From: Ornithinibacillus massiliensis
Lineage (GTDB): Bacteria; Bacillota; Bacilli; Bacillales; Amphibacillaceae
Length of the DNA: 64,000 nucleotides
Assembly: GCF_018310345.1 (NCBI RefSeq)
Contig: NZ_JAGXBY010000003.1
Location: 620,001-684,000 of the forward strand
Reading direction: 5' to 3'
The first letter of the stretch is position 1, and each line of letters begins with the position of its first letter. Positions 37,140-45,259 of this stretch are shown piece after piece. The position numbers and the translations under genes were made by a program. The notes under the pieces are model-generated. The model was not told where the DNA came from. It worked only from the letters and a program-made list of their open reading frames with translations, and made no database searches.

Positions 37140-37904
37140 GTGATTCGAATTAGCGTACTATATCAAGATAGCCCTACAAATAGGAACAATTTAAGTAGTT
37201 GGGAAAGAGCTACTCTTGAACAATTTGTAATAAAAATGAATGATAAAGAAAAGCTGTTCCCATGCATTCCTGCGACAATTGGTTTTACTTTAAATCAACT
37301 ACGCTATGGATTTTTGGGTGACCCAAGAAAACTCGAAACAGTTGGGCAGCTAGCTGACCTATTAAAGGAATTTACAAATAAATCAAAGCGGTTTGGAGCT
37401 TACACTTCGCTTATACTATTTTTTCGACTTACAGATGGTATGATAAATTCCTATACCGTCAACGATTATGAGCAATTATTTTGGCAACAATTAAGTACGT
37501 TGACCTCGGTTGATGGTAGTGGTTGGCCAGAGGATATTCCTACTGATCCACATAACCCAATCTGGGAATTTTGTTTCCATGATGAAAGGTATTTTGTGTA
37601 TTGTGCAACGCCAGCACATGAAAAGAGACAAAGCAGACATTTTGATACGATGATGCTTGCCATTACACCCAGGTGGGTCTTGCAGACTTTTTACCAATCA
37701 GAAGTAAACGCTAAAAAAATTAAAAAGCGAATTAGAGAAAGATTGGTGAAGTATGATTCTATAGGTTTACATCCGGATTTAAATAGCTACGGTGCTCTAG
37801 ACAACTACGAATGGAGACAGTACTTTTTACGAGATGATAATACGACGCTAAAAAGCTGTCCTTTTCATGCAGCATGGAATGACCTTAATTGTTCACATAA
37901 ATAA
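37140..37904 (+). CDS. YqcI/YcgG family protein (GntA-like heme protein family)
   Basis: About 254 residues of the YqcI/YcgG family. Hallmarks: FPCIPATIGF near the N-terminus, a FRFF-like segment (LILFFRLTDG), HNPIWEFCFHDERYFVYCATPAH, and the C-terminal SCPFHAAWNDLN. Characterised relatives include GntA, a heme-dependent N-hydroxylase acting on guanidino compounds, so a heme oxygenase role is possible. The GTG at 37140 is better spaced from GGAGG than the TTG at 37134. It is monocistronic and closed by a strong terminator. The nearby RiPP island is on the other strand; a link is not shown. Confidence 0.85.
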   Translation: MIRISVLYQDSPTNRNNLSSWERATLEQFVIKMNDKEKLFPCIPATIGFTLNQLRYGFLGDPRKLETVGQLADLLKEFTNKSKRFGAYTSLILFFRLTDGMINSYTVNDYEQLFWQQLSTLTSVDGSGWPEDIPTDPHNPIWEFCFHDERYFVYCATPAHEKRQSRHFDTMMLAITPRWVLQTFYQSEVNAKKIKKRIRERLVKYDSIGLHPDLNSYGALDNYEWRQYFLRDDNTTLKSCPFHAAWNDLNCSHK

Positions 37905-37962
37905 ATGCCTACTCCTCCCCATGATTATTAAGACAATAATCTTATGGAGGAGAGGGCATTTT
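37905..37962 (+). terminator. Terminator after the YqcI/YcgG gene
   Basis: A long stem including CTCCTCC/GGAGGAG and ATTATT/AATAAT closes around a short loop and is followed by TTTT. Confidence 0.75.
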
Positions 37963-38079
37963 GTGAACTTTATAGCGTAATTTACTTAATGTAAAAACAT
38001 ATTTTTCTGGATACTGTATACCTTTCACAGGCGAGATTATTTATTATATATATAAAAACCCGGAGCGTATTGTAAGATA

Positions 38080-38314
38080 GGGCTATACAAGCTATACTTT
38101 ACTAAACTGCCTATTATTACCAATAAATTGGAATTTATTTGGCGGTTACAGTTTATTCGGTATTATTCTAGATGTAACCTTATATTTCACTGATGATGAA
38201 CTCTACCAAATTCGCTCTAGATCAATAGATTACGAGGAATACCCTGCATACTTCATCAATGAAATTAAACAAAATGTTCATTCAATACTTAAAAAAGCTA
38301 CCCACACTGGGTAG
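38080..38314 (+). pseudogene. Possible 3' gene remnant without a start codon
   Basis: The plus frame is open for about 77 codons after a TAG and ends at TAG 38312-38314, but it has no plausible start codon or ribosome site. The translation looks protein-like (WNLFGGYSLFGIILDV, then a FTDDELYQIRSRSIDYEEYP block and IKQNVHSILKKAT) and ends inside a terminator hairpin, as a true gene end would. The parent gene is not recognised. The rest of the 37963-38664 gap holds only a 21-codon minus-strand frame (about 38343-38408) that I do not call. Confidence 0.35.
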
Positions 38315-38320
38315 CCTCTT
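38297..38320 (+). terminator. Terminator-like hairpin after the gene remnant
   Basis: Perfect 7-bp stem GCTACCC/GGGTAGC (38297-38303 with 38309-38315), 5-base loop, followed by CTCTTT. Confidence 0.6.
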
Positions 38321-38664
38321 TAAGCAATATAAAACCTCGTTTATTGAAGTTGTATCTTTATCATCTCAATGTCATCCTCTTCCCCGTTGAGATTATGTTC
38401 AGCCACTTCTCATTCAAGCAAATATAAGTTAAATTAGATGGAGCTGTTCTACTGTAATGTTATACCATATAGAGCTTATACATATAGCAACCACGGTTAA
38501 TACCATAAAATCCTAGCCAACCTCATCAACATCTTCCACCCCCACTATCCGACTCCCCCTCATAATGCAAGTCCCTGAGTTAGCCTGCTATGTAAATGTA
38601 TTAATCAAGTCGGATACTGTCTTCCTTTTTTACTCATAAGAAGTAATTAAAACTTTCTTTGCAT

Positions 38665-38856
38665 TTATTCTTTCCGACAACTGTCAGTTAATTTATAAAC
38701 AAGTGGAAACAAAAATGCCCAGATTATGAATGTCCCTATGGCAGAATTTATTAAATCTAGCCAATAAATATACCCACGATACCAATAACTAAACAAGCTC
38801 GTTATTATGACTACTATTACAGAAGCAACTATAGCATTCCTTATATATTTTTTCAT
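38665..38856 (-). CDS. Small two-span membrane protein
   Basis: About 63 residues with two hydrophobic helices (about residues 8-25 and 36-54) and basic ends, no recognised family. The ATG at 38856 is about ten bases behind GAGGTG; the ATG at 38865 is too close to it. It lies 50 bases after the methyltransferase gene on the same strand and could be the last gene of the RiPP transcript, perhaps an immunity peptide, although nothing in the sequence proves that. It could equally be unrelated. Confidence 0.5.
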   Translation of the reverse strand: MKKYIRNAIVASVIVVIITSLFSYWYRGYIYWLDLINSAIGTFIIWAFLFPLVYKLTDSCRKE

Positions 38857-38916
38857 GCTAGACATTCACCTCAAGTAAAGGATTTTTAAGGTATTGTATA
38901 ATTGACAGTTAATCTA

Positions 38917-39663
38917 TTATTTGGTAGCTATAATAAATACTCTTTCTTCGCTCTCTGGTTCTTCAACAATCTTAAATAAATTAACTAAATGCGCAAATTC
39001 AACTGAACCAAAACCGGCATTATAAAGATATTCCCTAACATCTTCCATTTTGAAGATTGTATTATATATCACTTCATCATATTTATAATAGTCAGGTGAA
39101 TCGTCATTCTTGACGAATCCATAATACCTTGTAAATGCTTTATTCCTTAAAGGTTCGAACATACTTTGGGCGACACTAAATAGTGTCTCTTCTTCCCTAA
39201 TAAATGTTCCCCCTTTAGATAGACCAAGTTTCGTATTGAGATCAAAAATGAATATTCCATCATCTTCTAAATGTTCATATACTTGTTGAAAGCACTGTAT
39301 AAGGCTCTGTTCATCTTCTAAATGGTTTAACGCATCATAGGTTGATACAATATTAGGAAATTTTTTATTTAACGAAAAGTACCTTGCATCATCATTATAA
39401 AATTCTGCTTTACCTTTTTCAATAAATTGTTTGCTCAGTTCTTTGGCATGGTAAAGCATATCGTTAGAAATATCAATACCTGTAACCTGAAAATCTTTTG
39501 TTAAAAAATAATATGCTAATTGTCCAGTTCCACAACATAAATCCAAAACTTCCTTCTTATTGCTTTTAGTAGAAATATATTTATATATTCGTGGAGCTAC
39601 TTGAACAGAAAAATGAATCAAATGTTTACTATATACATCTGCAAAACTCTTTCCGTAATTCAT
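38917..39663 (-). CDS. SAM-dependent class I methyltransferase (RiPP island tailoring)
   Basis: 248 residues. SAM-binding motif I is VLDLCCGTGQLAYYF at about residues 39-53, motif II-like acidic residue in VTGIDIS, and a post-motif IFIFDLNTK strand, the pattern of small-molecule/peptide N- or O-methyltransferases. The start is ATG behind GGGGGG. It is the last biosynthetic gene of the minus-strand island, after the ABC exporter. In the cluster it could methylate the mature peptide; a self-resistance rRNA methyltransferase is less likely, since no RNA-binding domain is visible. Confidence 0.85.
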   Translation of the reverse strand: MNYGKSFADVYSKHLIHFSVQVAPRIYKYISTKSNKKEVLDLCCGTGQLAYYFLTKDFQVTGIDISNDMLYHAKELSKQFIEKGKAEFYNDDARYFSLNKKFPNIVSTYDALNHLEDEQSLIQCFQQVYEHLEDDGIFIFDLNTKLGLSKGGTFIREEETLFSVAQSMFEPLRNKAFTRYYGFVKNDDSPDYYKYDEVIYNTIFKMEDVREYLYNAGFGSVEFAHLVNLFKIVEEPESEERVFIIATK

Positions 39664-39710
39664 AATACGTACCCCCCTTATTATTTATTACCCACCAATA
39701 GTAATAGGAA

Positions 39711-40469
39711 TCAAATTAAAGCCTTTTTTCTCTTGATAATAGTGGCAAAAACAATGAATACAGTAGTTAAAATTAATAATAATCCTAATTCTTGGTAATA
39801 AGAAAATACACTTGCCTTTTCCGTCCAAACTCCCCTCATGGCAATTAAGCCATAATAGATAGGATTAATAAATTCGACTAGTGTATGTAAAAATTTTGGA
39901 AACATTTCAGGTGGAAATGTTAATCCCCCTAAAAACATTTGAAAGTTAAATAATATTAAAGCAATCGATTGATATGTTGCACTTTTAGTTGTTACTGCTG
40001 AAACAAGATAAACAATTGCATACTGAAATAAGTTAATCACAGTTAGCACTATAATAACCGATAAAACATTATCAAAAGGTATAGGAACATCGGATATAAT
40101 CATAGCAGTGATGACTAGTAGCAGTATGGCTATGATTTGAAAGATGAGAGTTGCTAGAAATATTCCAAATGAAATCGTAACATGGTTTAAGCCTAAAAGC
40201 CTATATTTTAATAGGTTTCCTTGTTCTTCATATAAAGCTAAATATTGTCCGTAAATGACAATAACTGCATTGATAATAATGATAGGAATGAACGCAGGCA
40301 ATAAATAATCTACTATTGTAAATTGTGTCCCTGTAATATCTATATCTGAAAATACATTACTAAAAATAACAAACATTAACACTGGCATTAAAAAACCGAT
40401 CGCCGTCGTCTTATAATTTCTCAACAATAATTTCGTCTGATATTTTGAAAATACTATCATCTTATTCAT
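39711..40469 (-). CDS. ABC-2 type permease of the RiPP exporter
   Basis: About 252 residues with six membrane spans, of the ABC-2/DrrB type (PVLMFVIFSNVFSDIDITGT early loop and a late FLGGLTFPPEMFP segment, the family signature region). The ATG at 40469 follows AAAGGTG and overlaps the ATPase stop by 8 bases, so the pair is coupled. There is no peptidase domain, so it exports but does not cleave the leader. Likely roles are export of the finished peptide and self-protection. Confidence 0.9.
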   Translation of the reverse strand: MNKMIVFSKYQTKLLLRNYKTTAIGFLMPVLMFVIFSNVFSDIDITGTQFTIVDYLLPAFIPIIIINAVIVIYGQYLALYEEQGNLLKYRLLGLNHVTISFGIFLATLIFQIIAILLLVITAMIISDVPIPFDNVLSVIIVLTVINLFQYAIVYLVSAVTTKSATYQSIALILFNFQMFLGGLTFPPEMFPKFLHTLVEFINPIYYGLIAMRGVWTEKASVFSYYQELGLLLILTTVFIVFATIIKRKKALI

Positions 40470-41370
40470 GTGTAATTTCACCTTTCTCGTTAATGACATA
40501 TCCTAAATTTTTCAAGAATGCATCTTCAAATGAATAGTTCTTAATATAGATATCTGTTCCATTACTTTCCTTAATCTTTTCTAGGATTTCCGCTTCCTGT
40601 TCTGCATCGTATTCAATAATAAATCGATTACCATCTCTTGTTACATTTCCTAATTCTTGTTCTAAAGGACCATCCTTTAGATTTGGAACTAAATTAGGTA
40701 CTACAAAACTAATTTTTTTCTTATTTCCAAATGTTTGTTGTACTATTTCCCCAACACTACCTTTTAAAGTCACTTCACCCTTTTCCAAGATAACAATCCG
40801 ATTTGCTAAGTACTCTACTTCATCTAAGAAATGACTTGTTAAGATAATAGTTGTGTTATACTCTTGATTAACCTTTTTAATTAAACCCCAAACTTTTCTT
40901 CTCGCTACTATATCTAAACCAGTTGTAATTTCATCAAAAATTATTACTTTGGGCTTGTTAATAAGAGTGAGTAATATTGATAACTTTTGCTTTTCACCGC
41001 CAGAAAGGTTATTTATATTACTCTTTTTAAAGGATAACAAATCAAATTCATCCAGTAATTCATCTATGTCAATGTCACTTTTTTGAAGTTGTTTATATAG
41101 ATTACATATTTCGTAAACTTTTGCCCCTTCCTCATAAACTGACGATTGCATTTGCAAGCTAATATTCTTGTAAATATCTTTCTCAGGGAACTCATAATCA
41201 ATTTCTCCACTATAAGGGATCAGCTTCATGATACATTTAATAAGGGTCGTTTTCCCTGCACCATTATGGCCAAGGATTGCGAAAATTTCTCCATTATTAA
41301 CAGTGAAACTAGTATCTTTTAGGACCTGTTTCCTACCATAGCTTTTTGATAGATTCTGTATATTTATCAT
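40462..41370 (-). CDS. ABC transporter ATP-binding protein of the RiPP exporter
   Basis: About 302 residues. Walker A GHNGAGKTT, signature NLSGGEKQK, Walker B KVIIFDEITTGLD, H-loop TSHFLDE, plus a C-terminal ~80-residue extension as in CcmA-type drug exporters. The ATG at 41370 follows GAAGGAG. Base composition matches the AT-rich island rather than the flanks. It lies after the maturation genes and works with the overlapping permease. Immunity by export is the likely reason it sits here. Confidence 0.92.
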   Translation of the reverse strand: MINIQNLSKSYGRKQVLKDTSFTVNNGEIFAILGHNGAGKTTLIKCIMKLIPYSGEIDYEFPEKDIYKNISLQMQSSVYEEGAKVYEICNLYKQLQKSDIDIDELLDEFDLLSFKKSNINNLSGGEKQKLSILLTLINKPKVIIFDEITTGLDIVARRKVWGLIKKVNQEYNTTIILTSHFLDEVEYLANRIVILEKGEVTLKGSVGEIVQQTFGNKKKISFVVPNLVPNLKDGPLEQELGNVTRDGNRFIIEYDAEQEAEILEKIKESNGTDIYIKNYSFEDAFLKNLGYVINEKGEITHE

Positions 41371-41462
41371 ATAAAAAACTCCTTCTGTTAGATTATTTGT
41401 CACAACTAATGCAACAGTTTATCTTCGAATTTTTACATTTATCTTCAAAGAATCTGAATATC

Positions 41463-42305
41463 CTATAATTGGAAACATAGACTACAATCACTAGTTTTAT
41501 AGATATTCATTACAGAAACTGATAGTTGGGGATTTGCTAGTTGATAACATTTCCTTATAGGGAGACCTACATCTGTTCCTAAAGATTTATGTAAGTCATT
41601 TAAACAAAAATATACCGTGTTCACAAGAAAATTTAATATAAAGTTTCGATAATATATAGGATAGCCAATTTCCACATTATTTATTAAAGTATAATTGTTG
41701 TAATAGCACTTTAAACATATCGTAGTACCTGGAACTAAAAGAGGACCTAACCTTAATTTATCAAGTGAGTAAACTAAATATTTATTGTCTTTTACACTTT
41801 GAACATATGGCAAATTCTTTTCATTAATTAAGAGAATGCTCCCTCGATGAAGAGAGGCAATGTTTTCTCTAGAGATTGGGATAATTTGAGATAATCCCTC
41901 TCGTTTAAAATAGTTGATAAGTTCCTGATTATCGTCTAAGGTATAGATTTTTTGATCATGAAACGTATCATAATAATCTTTAATAATAGAATGTTCAACC
42001 CCACTCTTGTTAGCAGCTAGTAAAACACCTCGAATATTTATCTCTCTTCTATAATCAAATTCATCCTCTGTTAAGAATATTAATTCCTCTAATTGTTTAC
42101 TTAGCATTATCATTAGTTTTTCTTCTTGGGATAACGCCTTCTTATCCTTAGGCATACTGAATCCATACAATAATTTCTGAACTAATAGCTCTTTATCTAT
42201 ATTACTACTAACTTTTATGGAACGATGTAGCTCCTCAAATAAGTGAGAAATAATAAATTCTTCTTCATTGATAACGGTGTATTCTGCTTTTAAGACTAAA
42301 TACAA
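41463..42305 (-). CDS. Stand-alone E1-like/cyclodehydratase-associated zinc protein
   Basis: 280 residues. Two Cys pairs (C197-LK-C200 and C274-SL-C277) would hold one zinc. The block LRLGPLLVPGTTICLKCYYNN matches the E1-like part of TOMM cyclodehydratase C proteins and ocin-ThiF proteins, where the sequence GP-PG-T-C-C is a hallmark. It lacks an ATP site. The TTG at 42305 follows GGGGTG. It begins five bases after the SagB-type gene. It probably scaffolds the YcaO protein or binds the leader; the precise role is inferred. Confidence 0.65.
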   Translation of the reverse strand: MYLVLKAEYTVINEEEFIISHLFEELHRSIKVSSNIDKELLVQKLLYGFSMPKDKKALSQEEKLMIMLSKQLEELIFLTEDEFDYRREINIRGVLLAANKSGVEHSIIKDYYDTFHDQKIYTLDDNQELINYFKREGLSQIIPISRENIASLHRGSILLINEKNLPYVQSVKDNKYLVYSLDKLRLGPLLVPGTTICLKCYYNNYTLINNVEIGYPIYYRNFILNFLVNTVYFCLNDLHKSLGTDVGLPIRKCYQLANPQLSVSVMNIYKTSDCSLCFQL

Positions 42306-42310
42306 CTAAT

Positions 42311-43030
42311 TCACCCCACAACGACAACATAATGTAAATCGTATTGTTCCCCAATCATCTCTTTAAACCGCAACTCATTATAACCTCCAATACACGCAGA
42401 GTGATATCCCCGCTCCTGGCTATAAAGTGAAATATTTTGAGCCATATGCCCCATTTCTAAACACAGTAATCGGTAAGCAATTTCTCCGTACATTTTCTCT
42501 ATTAATTGATAGTCGCTAGCAAAAAATAATTTTATCGGAAATACAGCCAATTTCTTATCATAAATTATTTCTGCAATATGATGGTCAGGATCTTCTAAAT
42601 ATTTCTCTAAAGAATGGTCGTAGGCGTTATAACGATATACATAATTGTACTTTTCTAGGTTGATTGATAAAAATACAGTTGTAGCATAAGTAGCTCCTGG
42701 AGAAGGATAGCTAAATAATTGATAGCCTTTTTCGGTACTACCAGTAATCCCAACACTAAACTTTAGAAGTCTAGAGATAAAGTTATTGTCAACCTTCTTT
42801 CCACTGACTTCTCTTATAGTTCGCCGTGACATTAACAGTTTTTCAAAGTTCGTCTCTGCCTCAGGTTCTTCCATAGGAATTGCATCAAGTATTTCCCACT
42901 CTCGTGGATCCGTTACCGGTTTTATTCTGTTAGAGTGATAGTGTTCCGACATCATGGCATTATTATGATATAGCTTCCTTAATGTACTTCTACTACCAGT
43001 CAAATCCCAAAGCAGATCATTGCTTTTCAA
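42311..43030 (-). CDS. SagB-type FMN dehydrogenase (azoline oxidase)
   Basis: About 239 residues of the nitroreductase fold. An FMN-binding arginine pair is in LLMSRRTIREV, a YPSPGATYATTVFLSI segment is typical of SagB (TIGR03605), and a helix follows with GHMAQNISLYSQERG and then ACIGGY. The partner enzyme of YcaO, it would oxidise thiazolines/oxazolines to thiazoles/oxazoles in the peptide core. The TTG at 43030 is well spaced from AGGGTG; the gene overlaps the preceding SpaB_C gene. It is on the short side for SagB but contains the conserved blocks. Confidence 0.88.
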   Translation of the reverse strand: MKSNDLLWDLTGSRSTLRKLYHNNAMMSEHYHSNRIKPVTDPREWEILDAIPMEEPEAETNFEKLLMSRRTIREVSGKKVDNNFISRLLKFSVGITGSTEKGYQLFSYPSPGATYATTVFLSINLEKYNYVYRYNAYDHSLEKYLEDPDHHIAEIIYDKKLAVFPIKLFFASDYQLIEKMYGEIAYRLLCLEMGHMAQNISLYSQERGYHSACIGGYNELRFKEMIGEQYDLHYVVVVG

Positions 43031-43835
43031 GCATCTCACCCTCTACCCCTATATTATTAGCAATCAATGCCGCTAAATTATATTCGATGGCTGGAAAAAT
43101 CCCAAGTCGATTATTTGTCATATGAACATGTGAGATAAGCACTGAAATATCGTGATGAATACCATTATGTTTAATACTATTTAAGTAATTATTATATATT
43201 GCATAATGTTCTATAGTAGATTGCTGGAGGTGACCTATTCTTTGCTTCAATATCTGTTCATACTTAGGAATTATTTCTCCATCAGCATTATAGTCCCTCC
43301 AAATATCTGAATATGTTCTATAAATATTATCTTTTTCTATAGCAAGCTGAAAAGTTAAGTATATTAAATCCAAACCTATAATAATCCTTTTACCAAATGC
43401 TATTTTGTTTAGTTGGTTAGCCAAAACACTACTTTCGTAGAATACATTTTCAGAATACCTTATTGCTTCTTGGCCACCGTACCGTGCATATTCTGGCTCA
43501 TATTCAAACTCTACTACAGAACCATGCTCGCACCAGTAGGTATGAGTAATATTTTCATTTTCTAACATAGTATTCTGGTAGAAATGTTCATAATCAATTA
43601 AATCCACTATGTTTTTCTTTAGAAAAGTGGTGATAGATTCTTCGAAGCGCACTCTAATTTTTTGATAATCCTCTTCCTTACATTTAAATCGTAACCTTAC
43701 ATGAGGGCCACCTAACCAATACCTAATAAAAAAGTATGTCTCCATATCGTCTTGTATGACATGTTGAAAATCTGACTTTAAGTAATTATCAATCGCTTTA
43801 AAATCATGGATAAATCCATGTAAGGAATACCACAT
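43017..43835 (-). CDS. SpaB_C / thiopeptide-type bacteriocin biosynthesis protein
   Basis: 272 residues, a stand-alone lanthipeptide-dehydratase C-terminal (SpaB_C, TIGR03891-type) domain. The N-terminal hallmark FIRYWLGGPHVRLRF spans residues 36-50. In thiopeptide clusters one such protein removes glutamate from glutamylated Ser/Thr (TclL-like) and another performs the [4+2] pyridine-forming cycloaddition (TclM-like). The GGPH pattern is compatible with either. The ATG follows AAAGGAGTGG. Its partner candidate is the 350-residue protein at 51146. I cannot decide which of the two does which reaction. Confidence 0.82.
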   Translation of the reverse strand: MWYSLHGFIHDFKAIDNYLKSDFQHVIQDDMETYFFIRYWLGGPHVRLRFKCKEEDYQKIRVRFEESITTFLKKNIVDLIDYEHFYQNTMLENENITHTYWCEHGSVVEFEYEPEYARYGGQEAIRYSENVFYESSVLANQLNKIAFGKRIIIGLDLIYLTFQLAIEKDNIYRTYSDIWRDYNADGEIIPKYEQILKQRIGHLQQSTIEHYAIYNNYLNSIKHNGIHHDISVLISHVHMTNNRLGIFPAIEYNLAALIANNIGVEGEMLEKQ

Positions 43836-43909
43836 TCTGCCACTCCTTTTATTATTTTATTCTCACAAATTAAAGGAGAAGGAAAACCGGTTTGCTTTGT
43901 TTTTCCTAT

Positions 43910-45259
43910 TTATCTAATAAAATAACTTAATTGCTGAATTGGAGAGTTACAGACAACTCCTATGAAATTTATTTCATAATTGCTATTAAGGTTTAGTAAA
44001 TTTTTCAAATAATGATCATTATGATTTTTCATTGGTCTAAAAGCATACCCAATGGAAGCAGCATATAAAGAAACTAGCTGCATCAATTCTGAAGATGTGA
44101 TAAGGTGATTTTTTAAACCATTTTCTAGCACACACTCTCTATGTGAAAAACATACAAATACAATTCTATAAGATTTAAAATCAAAAAATTTATGGTCATC
44201 ATGCATTACTTTACGAAAATCAATCTTTACATTACTTGTAGTTGAATCTGCCCAATATATACATTCCCCATTATCATCTTTCAGTAGAAAACAATATTCC
44301 ATCCCATTACTACTAAATAACTTCTTTGACTTCATCAAATAATGAAGTACATCTTCAGGTATAAAAGACTCAAATTTCTCTCCATAGTTATGATTTCCTA
44401 TCGTTGTATGAGCAGAATTTCTAATTAACTTTGAAGATAACGGAAAGAATGGAATGTTATCTGTTTTAATGGAGAATTTATCCTGATAAACAGAACTATT
44501 ATAATGATTTAGAAGGTCATCTAAATATTTCGATTTTCTTAGTTCATTATGGGAAATAGATATTCTCATATCACGGCCAGTTGAATAGCTTTTACAACCT
44601 GTCCATAGATTTACTTTATTTTGCAGACTTATTTCTAAACCAAAAGAAATATAGCTATAGCGCTGATCGATATTGATATGCTTATATATATATTTACTAT
44701 TAATCTCTTTATATTGGAGGAAGTCTATATTTTTATTAAGTAATACATTTTTCACATTATATAATAGATGCCCTGCATCAAGTAGTGAGGCATATAAAGC
44801 GAATTCACTATAAAATCTAGCTAAATTCAGTACATCGCTTACACCAAAAATATATAATTTATCTCTCTTAAAATATTTTTCATCAATATTACTATGTGAA
44901 ACAAGCAACAACTGCTCTTCGTAAATATTGTAATAGTAGAACTTTCCATTAATTAGAAATAGTAATTTCGCTGTGTGCAAACTCCTCACGGAAGGAGAGT
45001 TATTATGGTCATGATAATAACTCAGAATATCGTATCTTTTTATCTTTAAAGTATGTTCAATGACATCATCAATTAATTGTGGGTATCTTTCAATATGCCC
45101 GTTATATAGATAATCTCTATTAACGAATTCCTTCTGAAAAGGAATCAAAATGGTAAAATTGTTATTATTTGAATTGGTATAGCGATCAGCAGAATAACTC
45201 TGATAATAATCCAATTCTAATTGATGAATAGATGGATTATGGGAAAGGATGTGGTTCAC
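43910..45259 (-). CDS. Second SagB-like (nitroreductase-fold) protein, divergent
   Basis: 449 residues. The middle (FYSEFALYASLLDAGHLLYN) and the C-terminus (YAASIGYAFRPMKNH, then LNLNSNYEINFIGVV) match the order of segments in SagB-type dehydrogenases, but I do not find the N-terminal FMN-contacting SRRS/R-type motif. It may be a degenerate, non-catalytic or differently acting relative, as in TOMM clusters with two-domain dehydrogenases. The GTG at 45259 follows AGAGGTG, and the gene overlaps the YcaO gene by 23 bases. It could complex with the SagB protein; this is an inference. Confidence 0.6.
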   Translation of the reverse strand: MNHILSHNPSIHQLELDYYQSYSADRYTNSNNNNFTILIPFQKEFVNRDYLYNGHIERYPQLIDDVIEHTLKIKRYDILSYYHDHNNSPSVRSLHTAKLLFLINGKFYYYNIYEEQLLLVSHSNIDEKYFKRDKLYIFGVSDVLNLARFYSEFALYASLLDAGHLLYNVKNVLLNKNIDFLQYKEINSKYIYKHINIDQRYSYISFGLEISLQNKVNLWTGCKSYSTGRDMRISISHNELRKSKYLDDLLNHYNSSVYQDKFSIKTDNIPFFPLSSKLIRNSAHTTIGNHNYGEKFESFIPEDVLHYLMKSKKLFSSNGMEYCFLLKDDNGECIYWADSTTSNVKIDFRKVMHDDHKFFDFKSYRIVFVCFSHRECVLENGLKNHLITSSELMQLVSLYAASIGYAFRPMKNHNDHYLKNLLNLNSNYEINFIGVVCNSPIQQLSYFIR

